From: SAR92 clade bacterium H231 | Lineage (GTDB): Bacteria > Pseudomonadota > Gammaproteobacteria > Pseudomonadales > Porticoccaceae | Reading direction: 5' to 3' | Assembly (NCBI GenBank): GCA_025153775.1 | Contig: JAOALC010000002.1 | Location: forward strand, 1 to 64,000 | Length of the DNA: 64,000 nt | Shown: positions 46,821 to 57,593 of the stretch, one piece after another | Layout of the letters: each line of letters opens with the position of its first letter | Numbering within the stretch: position 1 is the stretch's first letter | The notes under the pieces: model-generated | Database searches by the model: none | Told to the model about the DNA's origin: nothing | Seen by the model: the letters and a program-made list of their open reading frames with translations, nothing else | Made by a program: the position numbers and the translations under genes

Positions 46821-48089
46821 TCAGTCTCCATTAGATTGTTGAGGTGTTGCGCCCTGGGAAAACAGCGCTTCGAGACTCAGGGAAAAACAGTCTTCCACTG
46901 AGCGGCGAGCCTTGCCCGCAAGCATATCGTATTTTGCATACCAGGGATGCTCTGCGAAAAGTTTATCTGACTCCCAGGTTGCTGGGGTATGAATGTTTTC
47001 TCCCAGCCAAGCGCAGACATCGTTGAGACTGTGGCTACCCATATCGCGTATCAGCACGTACTGGCCGCTCTGAGTTTTCTCCAGAACCCGCTGCCGAATA
47101 AGCAGATTGCGCAATTTTTTCCAGTGCTCTGAATCCATGCCAAGGGCGATCATGGCCTGATCCGACAAACTATTTCCACTCTGCTGATTCTGCCAACAGT
47201 GCCACAGCACTATAAGAGCGGCTAAAACATCCGGTAGTTTTTTACCGCGACCATCCATAGAGAAGGTCTCTAGACTGCGGACAAATTCGGCACCAATCAA
47301 AATCAGCATCCAGAGTAGATAAATCCAGATAAGAAATAATGGAATCGCAGCAAAGGCGCCATAGATGTTGGTATAACTGGAGTGAGCCACCAGCAAGCCA
47401 AACAGTGCTTTGGCACTTTCAAATAGGACCGTGGTAACCAGCGCCCCAAACACTGCGTGGCGAGTGCGTACCTTGCAGTTGGGCACAGCAATAAACAGCA
47501 GACTGAGAGCCATCCATGTCAGCAGCCAGGGTAGATAGGCCAATAGATACTGGAAAATACCCAGGGCATCGACTTCATCAACCATCAATCGAAACGACAA
47601 TAGGTAGGTTTTCATTACTACCCCTGCTGCCAGCAGTAAGGGCCCCAGACTGAGCACAGCCCAGTACAGCAAGAACCCGCTGAGGCCGCGGCGTCCGCCA
47701 TCTGTACCCCAGATGTGATTAAAGGTTTTCTCTATATTGGCCAGCATAAGATAGGAAGTGACCATTAGAATAATTGCACCCACCGAACTCAGTTTTCTGG
47801 CCTGACTGGAGAATGCACTCAGGTAGGAGGTGATTTCCTGGCCGCTGCTGGGTAGCACCTTGGAAAAAATCCAGGCTTCAACCTGTGATCCAGCATCCTG
47901 AAAGGCTGGTATTAGACTGAACATGCCGTACATCAGGGTGAGCATGGGCACTATGGCAAACAGACTCATATAGGTTAGCGCAGCAGCGCTCTGCCGACAG
48001 CCATCGCGCTTAAAACGCTGCACCAAATAACTGAAAAAATGCCAGAATAAATGCATATATCGCTGATTTTTAGCCAGACTGCTGATCAC
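46821..48089 (-). CDS. YihY/BrkB family membrane protein
   Basis: A 422-residue protein with about six membrane segments in its first 280 residues ('SAAALTYMSLFAIVPMLTLMYGMF' opens the domain) and a soluble C-terminal winged-helix-like region. YihY/BrkB proteins were once called RNase BN; the true function is unclear. The start is GTG 48089 with a GGGAT site. It is divergent from the arsC-like gene and coupled to the TlpA-like gene. Confidence 0.87.
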   Translation of the reverse strand: MISSLAKNQRYMHLFWHFFSYLVQRFKRDGCRQSAAALTYMSLFAIVPMLTLMYGMFSLIPAFQDAGSQVEAWIFSKVLPSSGQEITSYLSAFSSQARKLSSVGAIILMVTSYLMLANIEKTFNHIWGTDGGRRGLSGFLLYWAVLSLGPLLLAAGVVMKTYLLSFRLMVDEVDALGIFQYLLAYLPWLLTWMALSLLFIAVPNCKVRTRHAVFGALVTTVLFESAKALFGLLVAHSSYTNIYGAFAAIPLFLIWIYLLWMLILIGAEFVRSLETFSMDGRGKKLPDVLAALIVLWHCWQNQQSGNSLSDQAMIALGMDSEHWKKLRNLLIRQRVLEKTQSGQYVLIRDMGSHSLNDVCAWLGENIHTPATWESDKLFAEHPWYAKYDMLAGKARRSVEDCFSLSLEALFSQGATPQQSNGD

Positions 48090-48185
48090 TGAGATATCCC
48101 TCTCTTTTGGTTTAGCCAGGTTTGCCCGTACAATGACAGTCTGCTGAGACTAATGAGTACAGGGTTAGTCATAAAAGGATAGTCT

Positions 48186-48530
48186 ATGACCAGAATTTAC
48201 CATAATCCGAGATGTTCCAAGTCTCGGCAAACATTAGAGCTGCTGCGCGCTGAGGGCGTGGAACCAGAGATAGAACTCTATCTTGAGACGCCACTGGATG
48301 CAGAGACTATTGCCAATCTGCTCGGCAAACTGGGTATCAGCGCGGCACAACTGGTACGCCGTTCCGAGCAGGACTTTAAAGATAATAATCTGGGGCGTGC
48401 CGATATTACCGAGGATGAGCTAATAGCAGCCATGGTGAAATATCCCAAATTAATTGAGCGACCCATTGTGGTGTCTGGCAATAGAGCAGTGCTGGGCCGA
48501 CCACCAGAAAATGTTCTGGAGTTACTGTAA
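48186..48530 (+). CDS. arsC: ArsC family reductase (arsenate reductase, glutaredoxin-type)
   Basis: A 114-residue ArsC of the glutaredoxin-dependent family. It has 'MTRIYHNPRCSKSRQTLEL' with the nucleophilic cysteine (about 10) and the arginine-bearing 'RPIVVSGNRAVLGRPPENV' oxyanion site. No ars operon partner is present, so arsenate detoxification is plausible but not certain. Its stop codon is directly followed by the wrbA start. Confidence 0.9.
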   Translation: MTRIYHNPRCSKSRQTLELLRAEGVEPEIELYLETPLDAETIANLLGKLGISAAQLVRRSEQDFKDNNLGRADITEDELIAAMVKYPKLIERPIVVSGNRAVLGRPPENVLELL

Positions 48531-49136
<606 letters not shown>

Positions 49137-49138
49137 TC

Positions 49139-49483
49139 TTGACCACAGAATTAAAACTTTCGATCAGCAGGCGCTTAACTCAGGGTAGTTTCTGGCTGCT
49201 ACTAGCAGTGCTAGCCGTCCATCTGTGGATGCAGTCAGCGCCTGCCGTTATCTATGTGATCAGCCTGGTGCCGCTGATGATTTTTATCCCAGGCATACTG
49301 GCAGATCGCCTGCGAACATTAATCTGGCTGGGTTTTGTGTTGCTGTTATATTTTTATAATGCTGTGCAAAATATGGCGGTTCCCGAACCCCAGGCAATGG
49401 ACATAGCCGAGCTGGTGTTAACCGTGGTGCTGTTTAGCGCCTCAATGGTTTACGCCCGTATTCGGCAGGTTAATAATATCTAA
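49139..49483 (+). CDS. DUF2069 family membrane protein
   Basis: A 114-residue membrane protein with about four hydrophobic segments ('FWLLLAVLAVHLWM', 'AVIYVISLVPLMIFIPGI', 'LIWLGFVLLLYFYNAV', 'LVLTVVLFSASMVYA'). This matches DUF2069, which commonly follows wrbA. The start codon is TTG at 49139, two bases after the wrbA stop. Function unknown. Confidence 0.85.
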   Translation: MTTELKLSISRRLTQGSFWLLLAVLAVHLWMQSAPAVIYVISLVPLMIFIPGILADRLRTLIWLGFVLLLYFYNAVQNMAVPEPQAMDIAELVLTVVLFSASMVYARIRQVNNI

Positions 49484-49502
49484 ATCACAATAGGACTTTT
49501 TA

Positions 49503-51341
49503 ATGGGCATTATTCGTCGGATTTTTCGTTTCGTTGGCACCGTCATTTCTGGAATCAGAACATTGCTTGGTGTGGTTATTTTTGGTTTTGTACTGATTGC
49601 CATAGCCGGTATGTTTGCCGATAACCTGCAGCCAATCCCCGACAAAGGCGCTCTCTATCTGGCCCCAGGTGGTTTTCTGGTTGATCAGAAGACCTACACA
49701 GATCCCCTTGAAAAATTGCTGTCCCAGGGTATGGAGTCTGAAACCCTGGTCAGAGATATCATAGAGGCCCTGGATGCAGCAGCCAGCGACAGTCGCATTA
49801 CTCATCTGCTGTTAGACACAGACTATATGGCAGGTGCCGGCCTCAGCAAGCTTGAAGAGATAAGCTCAGCACTGGTGCGGTTTAAACAGAGTGGCAAACC
49901 CATTATTGCCGTTGCCGACGACTATGGCCAACAGCAGTACTATCTAGCAGCCCATGCTGATGAAATTCTGCTTAACCCTCTGGGTTCAGTGTTGATCACC
50001 GGATTTGCCTCTTACCGCAGCTACTATAAAGAAGCTCTCGATAAACTTAGAGTTAAGGTGCATATCTTTAGAGTAGGCGATTTTAAAAGTGCCGTAGAAC
50101 CCTATATGGGAAACAGCATGTCGACCGGTGTCAAAGAAGAGCGCCGGGCTATGATCGACGAGTTATGGCAGTTCTATAGCTCTCAGATAGAGAACCTGCG
50201 TGGACTGCCCACAGGGGCTATCAATGATTACACCAATAATTTGCACACCAAATTGCGCTCCGCGAATGGCGACAGTGCCATGCTGGCACAGCAGCAGGGT
50301 CTGGTTGATCAGGTAGCCAGCCGCACTCAGATGCTGAAGTACCTCAATGAAGTTATTCCCACCACTGACGGAGAATTTAACAGCATTAACCTTAAGGGCT
50401 ATCTGAGCCATGTTCGCCGCGAGCAGCTGATCAGTGCCGCAGCCAAGGAACATCGCATAGCCCTAGTGGTAGCCAAGGGCACCATTATGGATGGCGAGCA
50501 ACCTGAGGGCAGTGTTGGCGGTGACACATTGGCTGGCATCTTCGCGGATCTGCGCAAAGATGAGAATGTGAAGGCAGTGGTACTTAGAGTGGACAGCCCT
50601 GGCGGCAGCGCCTTTGCCTCTGAAGTTATCCGCGATGCCATGGCCGCAACCCGCGCCGAAGGAGTACCAATTGTGGTTAGCATGGGCAGCGTTGCTGCCT
50701 CTGGTGGCTACTGGATCGCCACCGAGGCAGATCGTGTGCTAGCCCTATCTACTACTATTACCGGCTCCATAGGAGTCTATGGCATTGTGCCTACAGTAGA
50801 GCGCTCAATGGAGGCTCTGGGTATCTATTCCGACGGGGTAAGCACTGCAGATATCTCCGGCATTATGCAGCTCGACCGGGCCATGACCCCTCAGGCAGAG
50901 ATGGTCTTTCAGGCCGGTGTCGACAATATCTACACTCAGTTTCTCGCCCTGGTGGCAGAGGCCCGAAACTCAACGCCAGCGGAAGTTCACGAGATTGCCC
51001 AGGGTCGAGTATGGACTGGCGAACAGGCTCTGGAGCTGGGTCTGGTGGACCAGTTAGGTGATTTAAATGAAGCTGTTAAGGTGGCTGCAGAGCTGGCTAA
51101 TCTCGCCGACTATATGGTCGATTACCGACGCAAACCACTCAGCGCCTATGAGCAGTTATTGCTGAGCATGAGCAGCAGTGCCGGTACCTCACTGGCAAAT
51201 CTGGATATTGAGACCAAGGACAGCTGGCTGCCAGATTTGCTAAGCCGTCAGGCCAAGACCCTGGTCCAGCCACTGCAGGCTCTGGATAATTTATCAGACC
51301 CCAGAGGCATGTATCTGTTTTGCGATCAGTGCCCTCAGTAG
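49503..51341 (+). CDS. sppA: Signal peptide peptidase SppA, 67K type
   Basis: A 612-residue membrane-anchored serine protease that degrades cleaved signal peptides. One N-terminal membrane segment (about 19-39) is followed by two tandem protease-like domains. The catalytic lysine is in 'RVGDFKSAVEPYM' and the serine in 'SMGSVAASGGYWIA'. Length matches the long SppA (sppA) form. A 20-bp tandem repeat begins four bases after its stop. Confidence 0.95.
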   Translation: MGIIRRIFRFVGTVISGIRTLLGVVIFGFVLIAIAGMFADNLQPIPDKGALYLAPGGFLVDQKTYTDPLEKLLSQGMESETLVRDIIEALDAAASDSRITHLLLDTDYMAGAGLSKLEEISSALVRFKQSGKPIIAVADDYGQQQYYLAAHADEILLNPLGSVLITGFASYRSYYKEALDKLRVKVHIFRVGDFKSAVEPYMGNSMSTGVKEERRAMIDELWQFYSSQIENLRGLPTGAINDYTNNLHTKLRSANGDSAMLAQQQGLVDQVASRTQMLKYLNEVIPTTDGEFNSINLKGYLSHVRREQLISAAAKEHRIALVVAKGTIMDGEQPEGSVGGDTLAGIFADLRKDENVKAVVLRVDSPGGSAFASEVIRDAMAATRAEGVPIVVSMGSVAASGGYWIATEADRVLALSTTITGSIGVYGIVPTVERSMEALGIYSDGVSTADISGIMQLDRAMTPQAEMVFQAGVDNIYTQFLALVAEARNSTPAEVHEIAQGRVWTGEQALELGLVDQLGDLNEAVKVAAELANLADYMVDYRRKPLSAYEQLLLSMSSSAGTSLANLDIETKDSWLPDLLSRQAKTLVQPLQALDNLSDPRGMYLFCDQCPQ

Positions 51342-51345
51342 GGAG

Positions 51346-51531
51346 GTAAGAGCCTTCAGCGAAAGTTAAGAGCCCTCAGCGAAAGGTAAAAGCCTTCAGC
51401 GAAAGGTAAGAGCCCTCAGCGAAAGTTAAGAGCCTTCAGCGAAAGGTAAGAGCCCTCAGCGCAAGGTAAGAGCCCTCAGCGAAAGTTAAAGTTAAGAGCC
51501 CTCAGCGAAAGGTAAGAGCCCTCAGCTCAAG
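51346..51531. repeat. Tandem repeat, nine copies of a 20-bp unit
   Basis: Nine imperfect copies of gtaagagccctcagcgaaag fill the space between the convergent sppA and hda genes. Copies differ mainly at the first base or two (gt or tt), at C/T in the middle, and by one 6-base insertion at 51486-51491. The sppA 3' end (about 51326-51345, 'gccctcag') looks like a diverged first copy. Each unit has no strong hairpin. The array ends one base before the hda stop codon. Confidence 0.85.
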
Positions 51532-51532
51532 G

Positions 51533-52234
51533 TTAAAGCCCCAAAATATCCTTAACAAAGGGCAGAGTCAGGCGTCGTTGTTCTTGCAGCGACGCCCCAT
51601 CCAAGCGCTCCAGGGCATTCATCAGCCCCTGGCTGTCGCGGGGCAAGCGGTTTAACAAAAATACTGCCACCTCATTGGACAGATACAGCCCACGCATGCT
51701 GGCGCGGTGCTGCAGCAGACGCCGCTGGTCATCATCTCTGTAGTGCAGCATTTGCAAAATCACCCCGGATTTTAGCCTCGACAGCAGGTCGGGTAATAGC
51801 ACATCCAGCTCATCGGGCACCCCATGGGCGGCCACTACCAACTTGGTGCCAGCTTCGCGACAGAGATTAAAGAAGTTAAATAGGGGTTCCTGCCAGTCGG
51901 GTTTATGAGCCACCAACTGCAGGTCATCCAGACATACCAGGGTGGCAGCCTCCAGACCTTCAAGAATATCCTGTGGCGAGTAGTCTCCCAGTTCAGACAG
52001 CGGCAGATAGACAGCGCCTGCGTTTCTGCCCAGTGCTGTTCGCTGACAGGCCGCCTGCAATAGATGGGACAGACCGCTGCCCTGGGCGCCGGCCAAAAAT
52101 GCAAACTGCTGGCCCTCATCCTGCAGTACCAGACTGGCCAGATGCTGAGGAGTGCCTCTGGGGGCATAGAAGTTATCAAAAGTTGCTTGATCGTCCAGCG
52201 TCACCGCCAGACTCAATTGTTTAGGACTATTCAC
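51533..52234 (-). CDS. hda: DnaA regulatory inactivator Hda
   Basis: A 233-residue AAA+ protein that, with the sliding clamp, stimulates DnaA-ATP hydrolysis after initiation. The clamp-binding 'PKQLSLAV' near the N-terminus, the 'FLAGAQGSGLSHLLQA' P-loop, and 'VCLDDLQLV' Walker B match the Hda family. Start codon GTG overlaps the DUF2066 stop (GTGA). Confidence 0.93.
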   Translation of the reverse strand: MNSPKQLSLAVTLDDQATFDNFYAPRGTPQHLASLVLQDEGQQFAFLAGAQGSGLSHLLQAACQRTALGRNAGAVYLPLSELGDYSPQDILEGLEAATLVCLDDLQLVAHKPDWQEPLFNFFNLCREAGTKLVVAAHGVPDELDVLLPDLLSRLKSGVILQMLHYRDDDQRRLLQHRASMRGLYLSNEVAVFLLNRLPRDSQGLMNALERLDGASLQEQRRLTLPFVKDILGL

Positions 52235-53319
52235 TCGGATACCCAGCTGTACTCAAGTTTAACCCTGAGGTTGGTATGGGTCGTGCCCAAATCCTTTAGG
52301 CGCCCACTGCGCAGCAGTGCCGAGTGCAGCAGCTCTGCTCCGCCCTCCACATCCACAGCCAGAGTTAGCTGGTCACCTTTAACGGCAGATATCTCCAGAG
52401 AATCAACCACCTCTAATTTTTTAAACTGGGCCAGAACTGCCTGATACTTTTTAAAACTGTCCACACCGCTAATTTGCACCAGCAGCTCGTTGGTATTTAG
52501 CTGGGGGACATAGGTATAGGCCCTGGCCAGACTGTCCACCAGCGAATCCACCGCAGTTGCCATAAACTCCTCACCCGCCAGGGCACGAAAATCATTGAGC
52601 TGACCGCGGCCCGCCGACTGATACAGCCAGGCACCACGCACCTCACCGGTTGAGGTGGTATAAAAACGCAGCGCTATCCAGCCATCAGTCTGGTAACGCT
52701 CGGATGCAGGGCCTATAAGATCTGCGCGCAGAGACCAGGCCTCATTCACTGACAGCGACAGCTGGTCCTGCAAATCAAAGTTGGGAAGCTGGTATGGCAT
52801 ACCACGCTGTTTCATAGCCTGATCAAAAGCCTGTAACACCGCCTCTGCATCCTCGGAAATCTCTGTGACAGAACTGTCACTTACGGAGTAGTCGCCAATA
52901 AAACCTCGCCCCATCAGCGCATCATCGCGCACGATCCACACCAGCAGCTTGGGTCTGTTAGAGGGCAGCACCGGCAGCTGCGCCTGTCGAATCAACTGGT
53001 CTATGGCCTGCCGCGCAAAACTAACTTCCAGCCCAGTCTGTATGACGGTTTCGTCAGCACTGGGCATATTGCGAAAACCTATGGCAGCTACAAAGGCATT
53101 GGGGTTGGTGAAAAAAGATTGGATACTTGGCGTCAGCATAATTTCACTGTTGCCGGTCAGCTTGATAAGCACCTGAGCCAGGGCCTGGCGAACACCTGCT
53201 TCGCGCGCCTCGGCACTCTGGTTTGCTACAGGCACCAGCCCGGAGTAGAGTCCAGCCACTTCTTCGGCGAGAGAATGCAGACTAAAACAGGCCAAAAACA
53301 GCACTAATATCCGTTTCAA
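52231..53319 (-). CDS. DUF2066 domain protein, signal peptide-bearing
   Basis: A 362-residue protein with a signal peptide ('RILVLFLACFSLHSLA') and no recognised enzyme motif; the family DUF2066 typically lies next to hda and purM in gammaproteobacteria. The start is TTG with a GGAGAAA ribosome site. Periplasmic or outer-membrane-associated location is likely. Function unknown. Confidence 0.85.
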   Translation of the reverse strand: MKRILVLFLACFSLHSLAEEVAGLYSGLVPVANQSAEAREAGVRQALAQVLIKLTGNSEIMLTPSIQSFFTNPNAFVAAIGFRNMPSADETVIQTGLEVSFARQAIDQLIRQAQLPVLPSNRPKLLVWIVRDDALMGRGFIGDYSVSDSSVTEISEDAEAVLQAFDQAMKQRGMPYQLPNFDLQDQLSLSVNEAWSLRADLIGPASERYQTDGWIALRFYTTSTGEVRGAWLYQSAGRGQLNDFRALAGEEFMATAVDSLVDSLARAYTYVPQLNTNELLVQISGVDSFKKYQAVLAQFKKLEVVDSLEISAVKGDQLTLAVDVEGGAELLHSALLRSGRLKDLGTTHTNLRVKLEYSWVSE

Positions 53320-53445
53320 CGACGTTTCTCCAAATTAATTTGCCTCATTGTACCAGTGCTTGATGAAAATTAGACTCACCCGCACTAAAATAGCCAGCTA
53401 ATAAAAAGTGCTCAACAACAGGCGCTTTAAACAGGAAGCCAATCC

Positions 53446-54501
53446 ATGACCAAAAACAGCCAATCCCTGAGCTACAAAGATGCAGGTGTCGATATTGACG
53501 CAGGCAATGCCCTGATCGAAAAAATCAAAGGCGCGGCCAAACGCACACGCCGTCCTGAGGTAATGGCTGGGCTGGGTGGTTTTGGCGCTCTGTTTGAGCT
53601 GCCCACTGGCTATCGCGAACCAGTGATGGTCTCGGGCACAGATGGTGTGGGCACCAAATTGCGACTTGCCCTGGACCATGGCAAACATGACACAGTGGGG
53701 ATTGACCTGGTGGCCATGTGCGTTAACGATCTGATTGTCTGTGGCGCCGAGCCCCTGTTCTTTCTCGACTACTATGCCACCGGTAAACTGGATATTAATA
53801 CTGCAGCCGCGGTAGTCAATGGCATTGCTGATGGCTGCGAGCTTTCGGGCTGCTCATTAATTGGTGGCGAAACCGCCGAGATGCCCGGCATGTATGAGGG
53901 CGATGACTATGACCTAGCGGGCTTCTGTGTTGGCATGGCAGAAAAGTCCGAACTGATTGATGGCAGCAAAGTGGCCTTGGGCGATACATTGATCGGCCTG
54001 ACCTCCAGCGGCCCTCATTCCAACGGCTACTCGCTGATTCGCAAGGTCCTGGAAGTCAGCCAAACTGACCCAGCAACCACAGTGCTCGATGGTCAGCCAT
54101 TGATTGATCTATTGATGGCTCCCACCAAAATCTATGTGAAATCTCTGCTCGCTCTGATTGCCAAATCCCCTGTTCATGCACTGGCCCATATTACCGGTGG
54201 CGGCCTGCTGGAAAATATTCCCCGTGTACTGCCCGACAATGCAACCGCAGTAATAGATACCAAAGCCTGGACCCGTCCCGCAGTGTTTGACTGGTTGCAA
54301 CAGGGCGGCAATATTGATGAGCATGAGATGCACCGCACCCTAAACTGTGGCGTAGGCATGGTGATCTGTGTTCCTGCAGAAACGGCCGCGACCGCCGTAG
54401 AATTTCTCAATGCCCAGGGTGAAGAAGCCTTTGTTATGGGCACTATCCAAGAAACCAAAGCCGGCGAAGAGCAGGTACAGCTGCAGGGACTGCATGCATG
54501 A
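53446..54501 (+). CDS. purM: Phosphoribosylformylglycinamidine cyclo-ligase
   Basis: A 351-residue AIR synthetase, the fifth step of purine synthesis. Characteristic segments are '[21 protein letters not shown]', '[12 protein letters not shown]', '[12 protein letters not shown]' and '[16 protein letters not shown]'. The stop overlaps the purN start (ATGA). Divergent from DUF2066-hda. Confidence 0.97.
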   Translation: MTKNSQSLSYKDAGVDIDAGNALIEKIKGAAKRTRRPEVMAGLGGFGALFELPTGYREPVMVSGTDGVGTKLRLALDHGKHDTVGIDLVAMCVNDLIVCGAEPLFFLDYYATGKLDINTAAAVVNGIADGCELSGCSLIGGETAEMPGMYEGDDYDLAGFCVGMAEKSELIDGSKVALGDTLIGLTSSGPHSNGYSLIRKVLEVSQTDPATTVLDGQPLIDLLMAPTKIYVKSLLALIAKSPVHALAHITGGGLLENIPRVLPDNATAVIDTKAWTRPAVFDWLQQGGNIDEHEMHRTLNCGVGMVICVPAETAATAVEFLNAQGEEAFVMGTIQETKAGEEQVQLQGLHA

Positions 54502-55178
54502 CTGAGCAGCCAGCCGCAGAGAAAAAGCCGCGGCTACTGGTATTAATTTCCGGTGGTGGGTCCAACCTGCAATCTTTTATTGATGCCTGTGGCAATGGCA
54601 GCCTGCAGGCGCAGCTGGTCGCTGTTATCAGCAATAGGGCCGGCGTCAAAGGTCTGGATCGCGCCGCTGCCGCGGGAATTCCCAATATAGTTGTGGATCA
54701 TCGCGCCTTTGATAGCCGCGATGGCTTTGATCAAAGCCTGGGCGATATTATCGAAAGCTTCGCCCCAGATCTGGTCGTGCTGGCCGGCTTTATGCGCATT
54801 CTGACACCAGAATTTGTCAATCGCTTTCTGGGTAAACTAATTAATATTCACCCCTCGCTGCTGCCAGCCTACCCAGGCCTGCACACCCATCAGCGGGCCA
54901 TAGATGCGGGTGATAAACAGGCCGGTGCTACTGTACATTTTGTCACCCCCGAACTGGATGGTGGCCCCTCGGTGCTGCAGGCACAGGTGCCAGTGCTGCC
55001 CGATGACAGCTCTGATACTCTGGCACAGCGAGTGCTGGGCTTTGAGCACAGCATTTATCCCACCGCCGTCCAGTGGTTTTGCGAAGGCCGGCTGCGCATG
55101 GAAAATGGTGTTGCCCTGCTGGATGGGCAGGCACTGCCAGAGAACGGCGTTATTTTCAGTGATGGCGCTGAACAATAA
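54498..55178 (+). CDS. purN: Phosphoribosylglycinamide formyltransferase
   Basis: A 226-residue GAR transformylase using 10-formyl-THF. '[18 protein letters not shown]' (phosphate loop) and '[22 protein letters not shown]' with the catalytic histidine/aspartate region are intact. Coupled to purM. Confidence 0.97.
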   Translation: MTEQPAAEKKPRLLVLISGGGSNLQSFIDACGNGSLQAQLVAVISNRAGVKGLDRAAAAGIPNIVVDHRAFDSRDGFDQSLGDIIESFAPDLVVLAGFMRILTPEFVNRFLGKLINIHPSLLPAYPGLHTHQRAIDAGDKQAGATVHFVTPELDGGPSVLQAQVPVLPDDSSDTLAQRVLGFEHSIYPTAVQWFCEGRLRMENGVALLDGQALPENGVIFSDGAEQ

Positions 55179-55257
55179 TGGGTTTTGGCACTCTAACCCA
55201 GCTGGTAACACTAATCCGGCTAGGCAGCAAAACTCAAACAGCACACAGAGACCATAG

Positions 55258-56007
55258 ATGTCGATAACAGCGAGCAGCAGAAAGTTTTATTTTCGCGCCA
55301 TTCTGGGCCTGCTGGCCCTTGCTGTTATGCCCCCCTCATTGGCCTTAGAAATCAAACAGTACAGCGCCAGCTATTCCGCTAAATTTAATGGTATGGATAT
55401 AGAGGCAGATCATAGGTTGGAAAAACTTGAATCCGGCCAATATAGAGAAACCCTAAAAGCTAAAAATATCTTCGGCAAAATTAATGAGCAGGCATTGTTT
55501 AGCCTATCCGAAAATCAGCTGCTGATTCCCCAGGAATATAGCTATGAACGCTCATTGATGGGCGTCAAACGTGTGGAACAGCAGGTCTTTGACTGGCCCA
55601 ACCAGCAATTGGAATATCGCAAAAAAGACCAGCTAACCCTGCTGCCTCTGCAGCCTGGCGCTCTGGATATTATTACCCACAAGCTCCAGCTGCGCAGTGA
55701 TTTACAATCGGGCAAAGAGAATTTTTCATATCCTGTTATTTCTCGGGGAAAGCTGAAACAATATGTGTATCAGGTGACGGCCAGAGAAGTGTTAGAGACG
55801 GCAATTGGCCCACTGAACACAGTGCTTGTGCAACGTATCAGAGAAGATAAAGATCGTACGACTAAAATCTGGCTAGCTAGCGATTGGGATTTTTTAGCCG
55901 TGCAACTAGAGCAAATTGAGAATGGCGAGAGCCATCAGATGAAAATTATTAATGCACAGGTCGACAATCAACCTGTGGTTCCTTTGAATATTGCAGCAGA
56001 GAAATAG
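55258..56007 (+). CDS. DUF3108 domain protein
   Basis: A 249-residue protein with an N-terminal signal peptide (hydrophobic stretch about 14-29) and a beta-rich body ('YSASYSAKFNGMDIEADHRLE', 'DIITHKLQLRSDLQSG', 'TKIWLASDWDFLAVQLEQI'), matching DUF3108. It follows purN in many gammaproteobacteria. Probable cell-envelope protein of unknown function. Confidence 0.85.
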   Translation: MSITASSRKFYFRAILGLLALAVMPPSLALEIKQYSASYSAKFNGMDIEADHRLEKLESGQYRETLKAKNIFGKINEQALFSLSENQLLIPQEYSYERSLMGVKRVEQQVFDWPNQQLEYRKKDQLTLLPLQPGALDIITHKLQLRSDLQSGKENFSYPVISRGKLKQYVYQVTAREVLETAIGPLNTVLVQRIREDKDRTTKIWLASDWDFLAVQLEQIENGESHQMKIINAQVDNQPVVPLNIAAEK

Positions 56008-56009
56008 CT

Positions 56010-56867
56010 ATGGCTCGCCCCCCCAACAAAACTGGCACCAGTCAAATCATCTTAGTCTTGGGAACAGTAGCCGCGGTGGCTGTGGTCGGTGGCGCCCTGT
56101 ATCAGGCTCAGAAACTTTCCAACGAAGAAGAGCTGGCCATGATGGAGGTAATTCCTCAGCAGCTGGTTTCTGAGGCTGTGGTGGCCGCGCCCCAGGTACC
56201 TGAGGCCGTGATACCTGAGCCAGAGACGACCATAGCAGTTCAACCCGAACCCAAAACCACTCCGGTAATGAAAGCACCCCAGCTACCGACGCTGGATAAC
56301 AGCGATGACTTTGTTCGCGATCGGCTACTGCTAATCAAACACAGAGCTGATGTAGAGACCTGGCTTAATACCGACGACCTGATTCGCCGCACCGCCAGTT
56401 ATATGGATGGCCTATCCCGCGGCGTTGTGCTGAGTAAAATTTTTCCTCTCACTGCGCCGGAAGGCAATTTCACTACCCATAGAGATGGCGAGATTATCTG
56501 GTTGAATGCCGGCAACTATGAGCGCTACAACAGTACAGTGGCTGCCATAATTAGCCTGGATATGAAATCCATGGCCAAGATGTTTCACTTTATTCGTCCG
56601 CTATTGGAAAGTGCCTTTGCGGAGATGGGTTATAGACCAAGGCAGATGGACGGTATTATCTTGCAGGCAATTGATAATATTCTGGCTACGCCCATTATTG
56701 CTGAGCCCATCAAATTACGCAGAGACTCCGTGGCCTATCAGTTCGCCGAGCCAAGTCTGGAAGCGCTGCTGCCCATTCAGAAACAGCTGTTGCGCACAGG
56801 CCCAGAGAATACCCAGCGCCTGCAACAGCAGGCACTGGCTTTAAAAGATGCTCTGCTTAATCCGTAA
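56010..56867 (+). CDS. DUF3014 domain protein
   Basis: A 285-residue protein with one membrane segment near the N-terminus ('IILVLGTVAAVAVVGGALYQA', about 11-31), a proline/valine-rich linker (about 50-95), and a helical C-terminal domain ('LLIKHRADVETWLNTDDLIRR', 'LLPIQKQLLRTGPENTQRL'). Matches DUF3014. It starts two bases after the DUF3108 stop. Function unknown. Confidence 0.82.
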   Translation: MARPPNKTGTSQIILVLGTVAAVAVVGGALYQAQKLSNEEELAMMEVIPQQLVSEAVVAAPQVPEAVIPEPETTIAVQPEPKTTPVMKAPQLPTLDNSDDFVRDRLLLIKHRADVETWLNTDDLIRRTASYMDGLSRGVVLSKIFPLTAPEGNFTTHRDGEIIWLNAGNYERYNSTVAAIISLDMKSMAKMFHFIRPLLESAFAEMGYRPRQMDGIILQAIDNILATPIIAEPIKLRRDSVAYQFAEPSLEALLPIQKQLLRTGPENTQRLQQQALALKDALLNP

Positions 56868-56888
56868 GTCTTTAGGCTAGCTTTTAGA

Positions 56889-57455
56889 TTAGGTTTTAGG
56901 CAGGGTCACACCAGTCTGACCCTGGTACTTGCCGCCGCGGTCGGCGTAAGAGATGTCGCACACTTCGTCTGACTCAAAAAACAGCATCTGCGCCACACCC
57001 TCATTGGCATAAATTTTGGCCGGCAGATTGGTGGTATTGGAGAATTCCAGAGTTACATGGCCTTCCCACTCTGGCTCCAGGGGCGTGACATTGACAATAA
57101 TACCGCAGCGGGCATAGGTAGATTTGCCCAGGCAGATGGTCAGCACAGAACGAGGAATTTTAAAGTACTCAACCGTTCGCGCCAGCGCAAAACTGTTGGG
57201 CGGGATAATGCAGAATTCGCCCTTCATATCCACAAAGGAATCATTGTCGAAATTCTTAGGGTCTACCGTCTTAGAATGCACATTAGTAAACACCTTAAAC
57301 TCATCCGCACAGCGCACATCGTAGCCGTAGCTTGAAGTGCCATAGGAAATAACCCGATCCTCTCCAGCGTAGCGCACCTGACCAGACTCAAAAGGTGCGA
57401 TCATTTGCTGCTGCTCTGCCATACGGCGAATCCAATGGTCTGACTTAATGCTCAT
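56889..57455 (-). CDS. dcd: dCTP deaminase
   Basis: A 188-residue dCTP deaminase giving dUTP for thymidylate synthesis. '[12 protein letters not shown]', '[16 protein letters not shown]', '[28 protein letters not shown]' with the catalytic glutamate, and the C-terminal '[18 protein letters not shown]' are canonical. Convergent with the DUF3014 gene, 21 bases away. Confidence 0.97.
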   Translation of the reverse strand: MSIKSDHWIRRMAEQQQMIAPFESGQVRYAGEDRVISYGTSSYGYDVRCADEFKVFTNVHSKTVDPKNFDNDSFVDMKGEFCIIPPNSFALARTVEYFKIPRSVLTICLGKSTYARCGIIVNVTPLEPEWEGHVTLEFSNTTNLPAKIYANEGVAQMLFFESDEVCDISYADRGGKYQGQTGVTLPKT

Positions 57456-57593
57456 CTGTGGTAACTCCAGAGTGAAGGTTGCTCTTTATAGGGGCGGTAT
57501 CATACCGTTTTACGAGGGCTGGGCAAGTGGAAGTCATAAACGAATCTGAGGTATCTCAATAAAAGGACCCTGTTAGATTACCCTTTATCAATG

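Noticed and set aside
51346-51531. CRISPR reading of the 20-bp array
   Set aside because: The units are contiguous without spacers and there are no cas genes in the window.
53320-53445. Possible purine riboswitch upstream of purM
   Set aside because: No conserved purine-aptamer core or stem pattern was seen; it is just a divergent promoter region.
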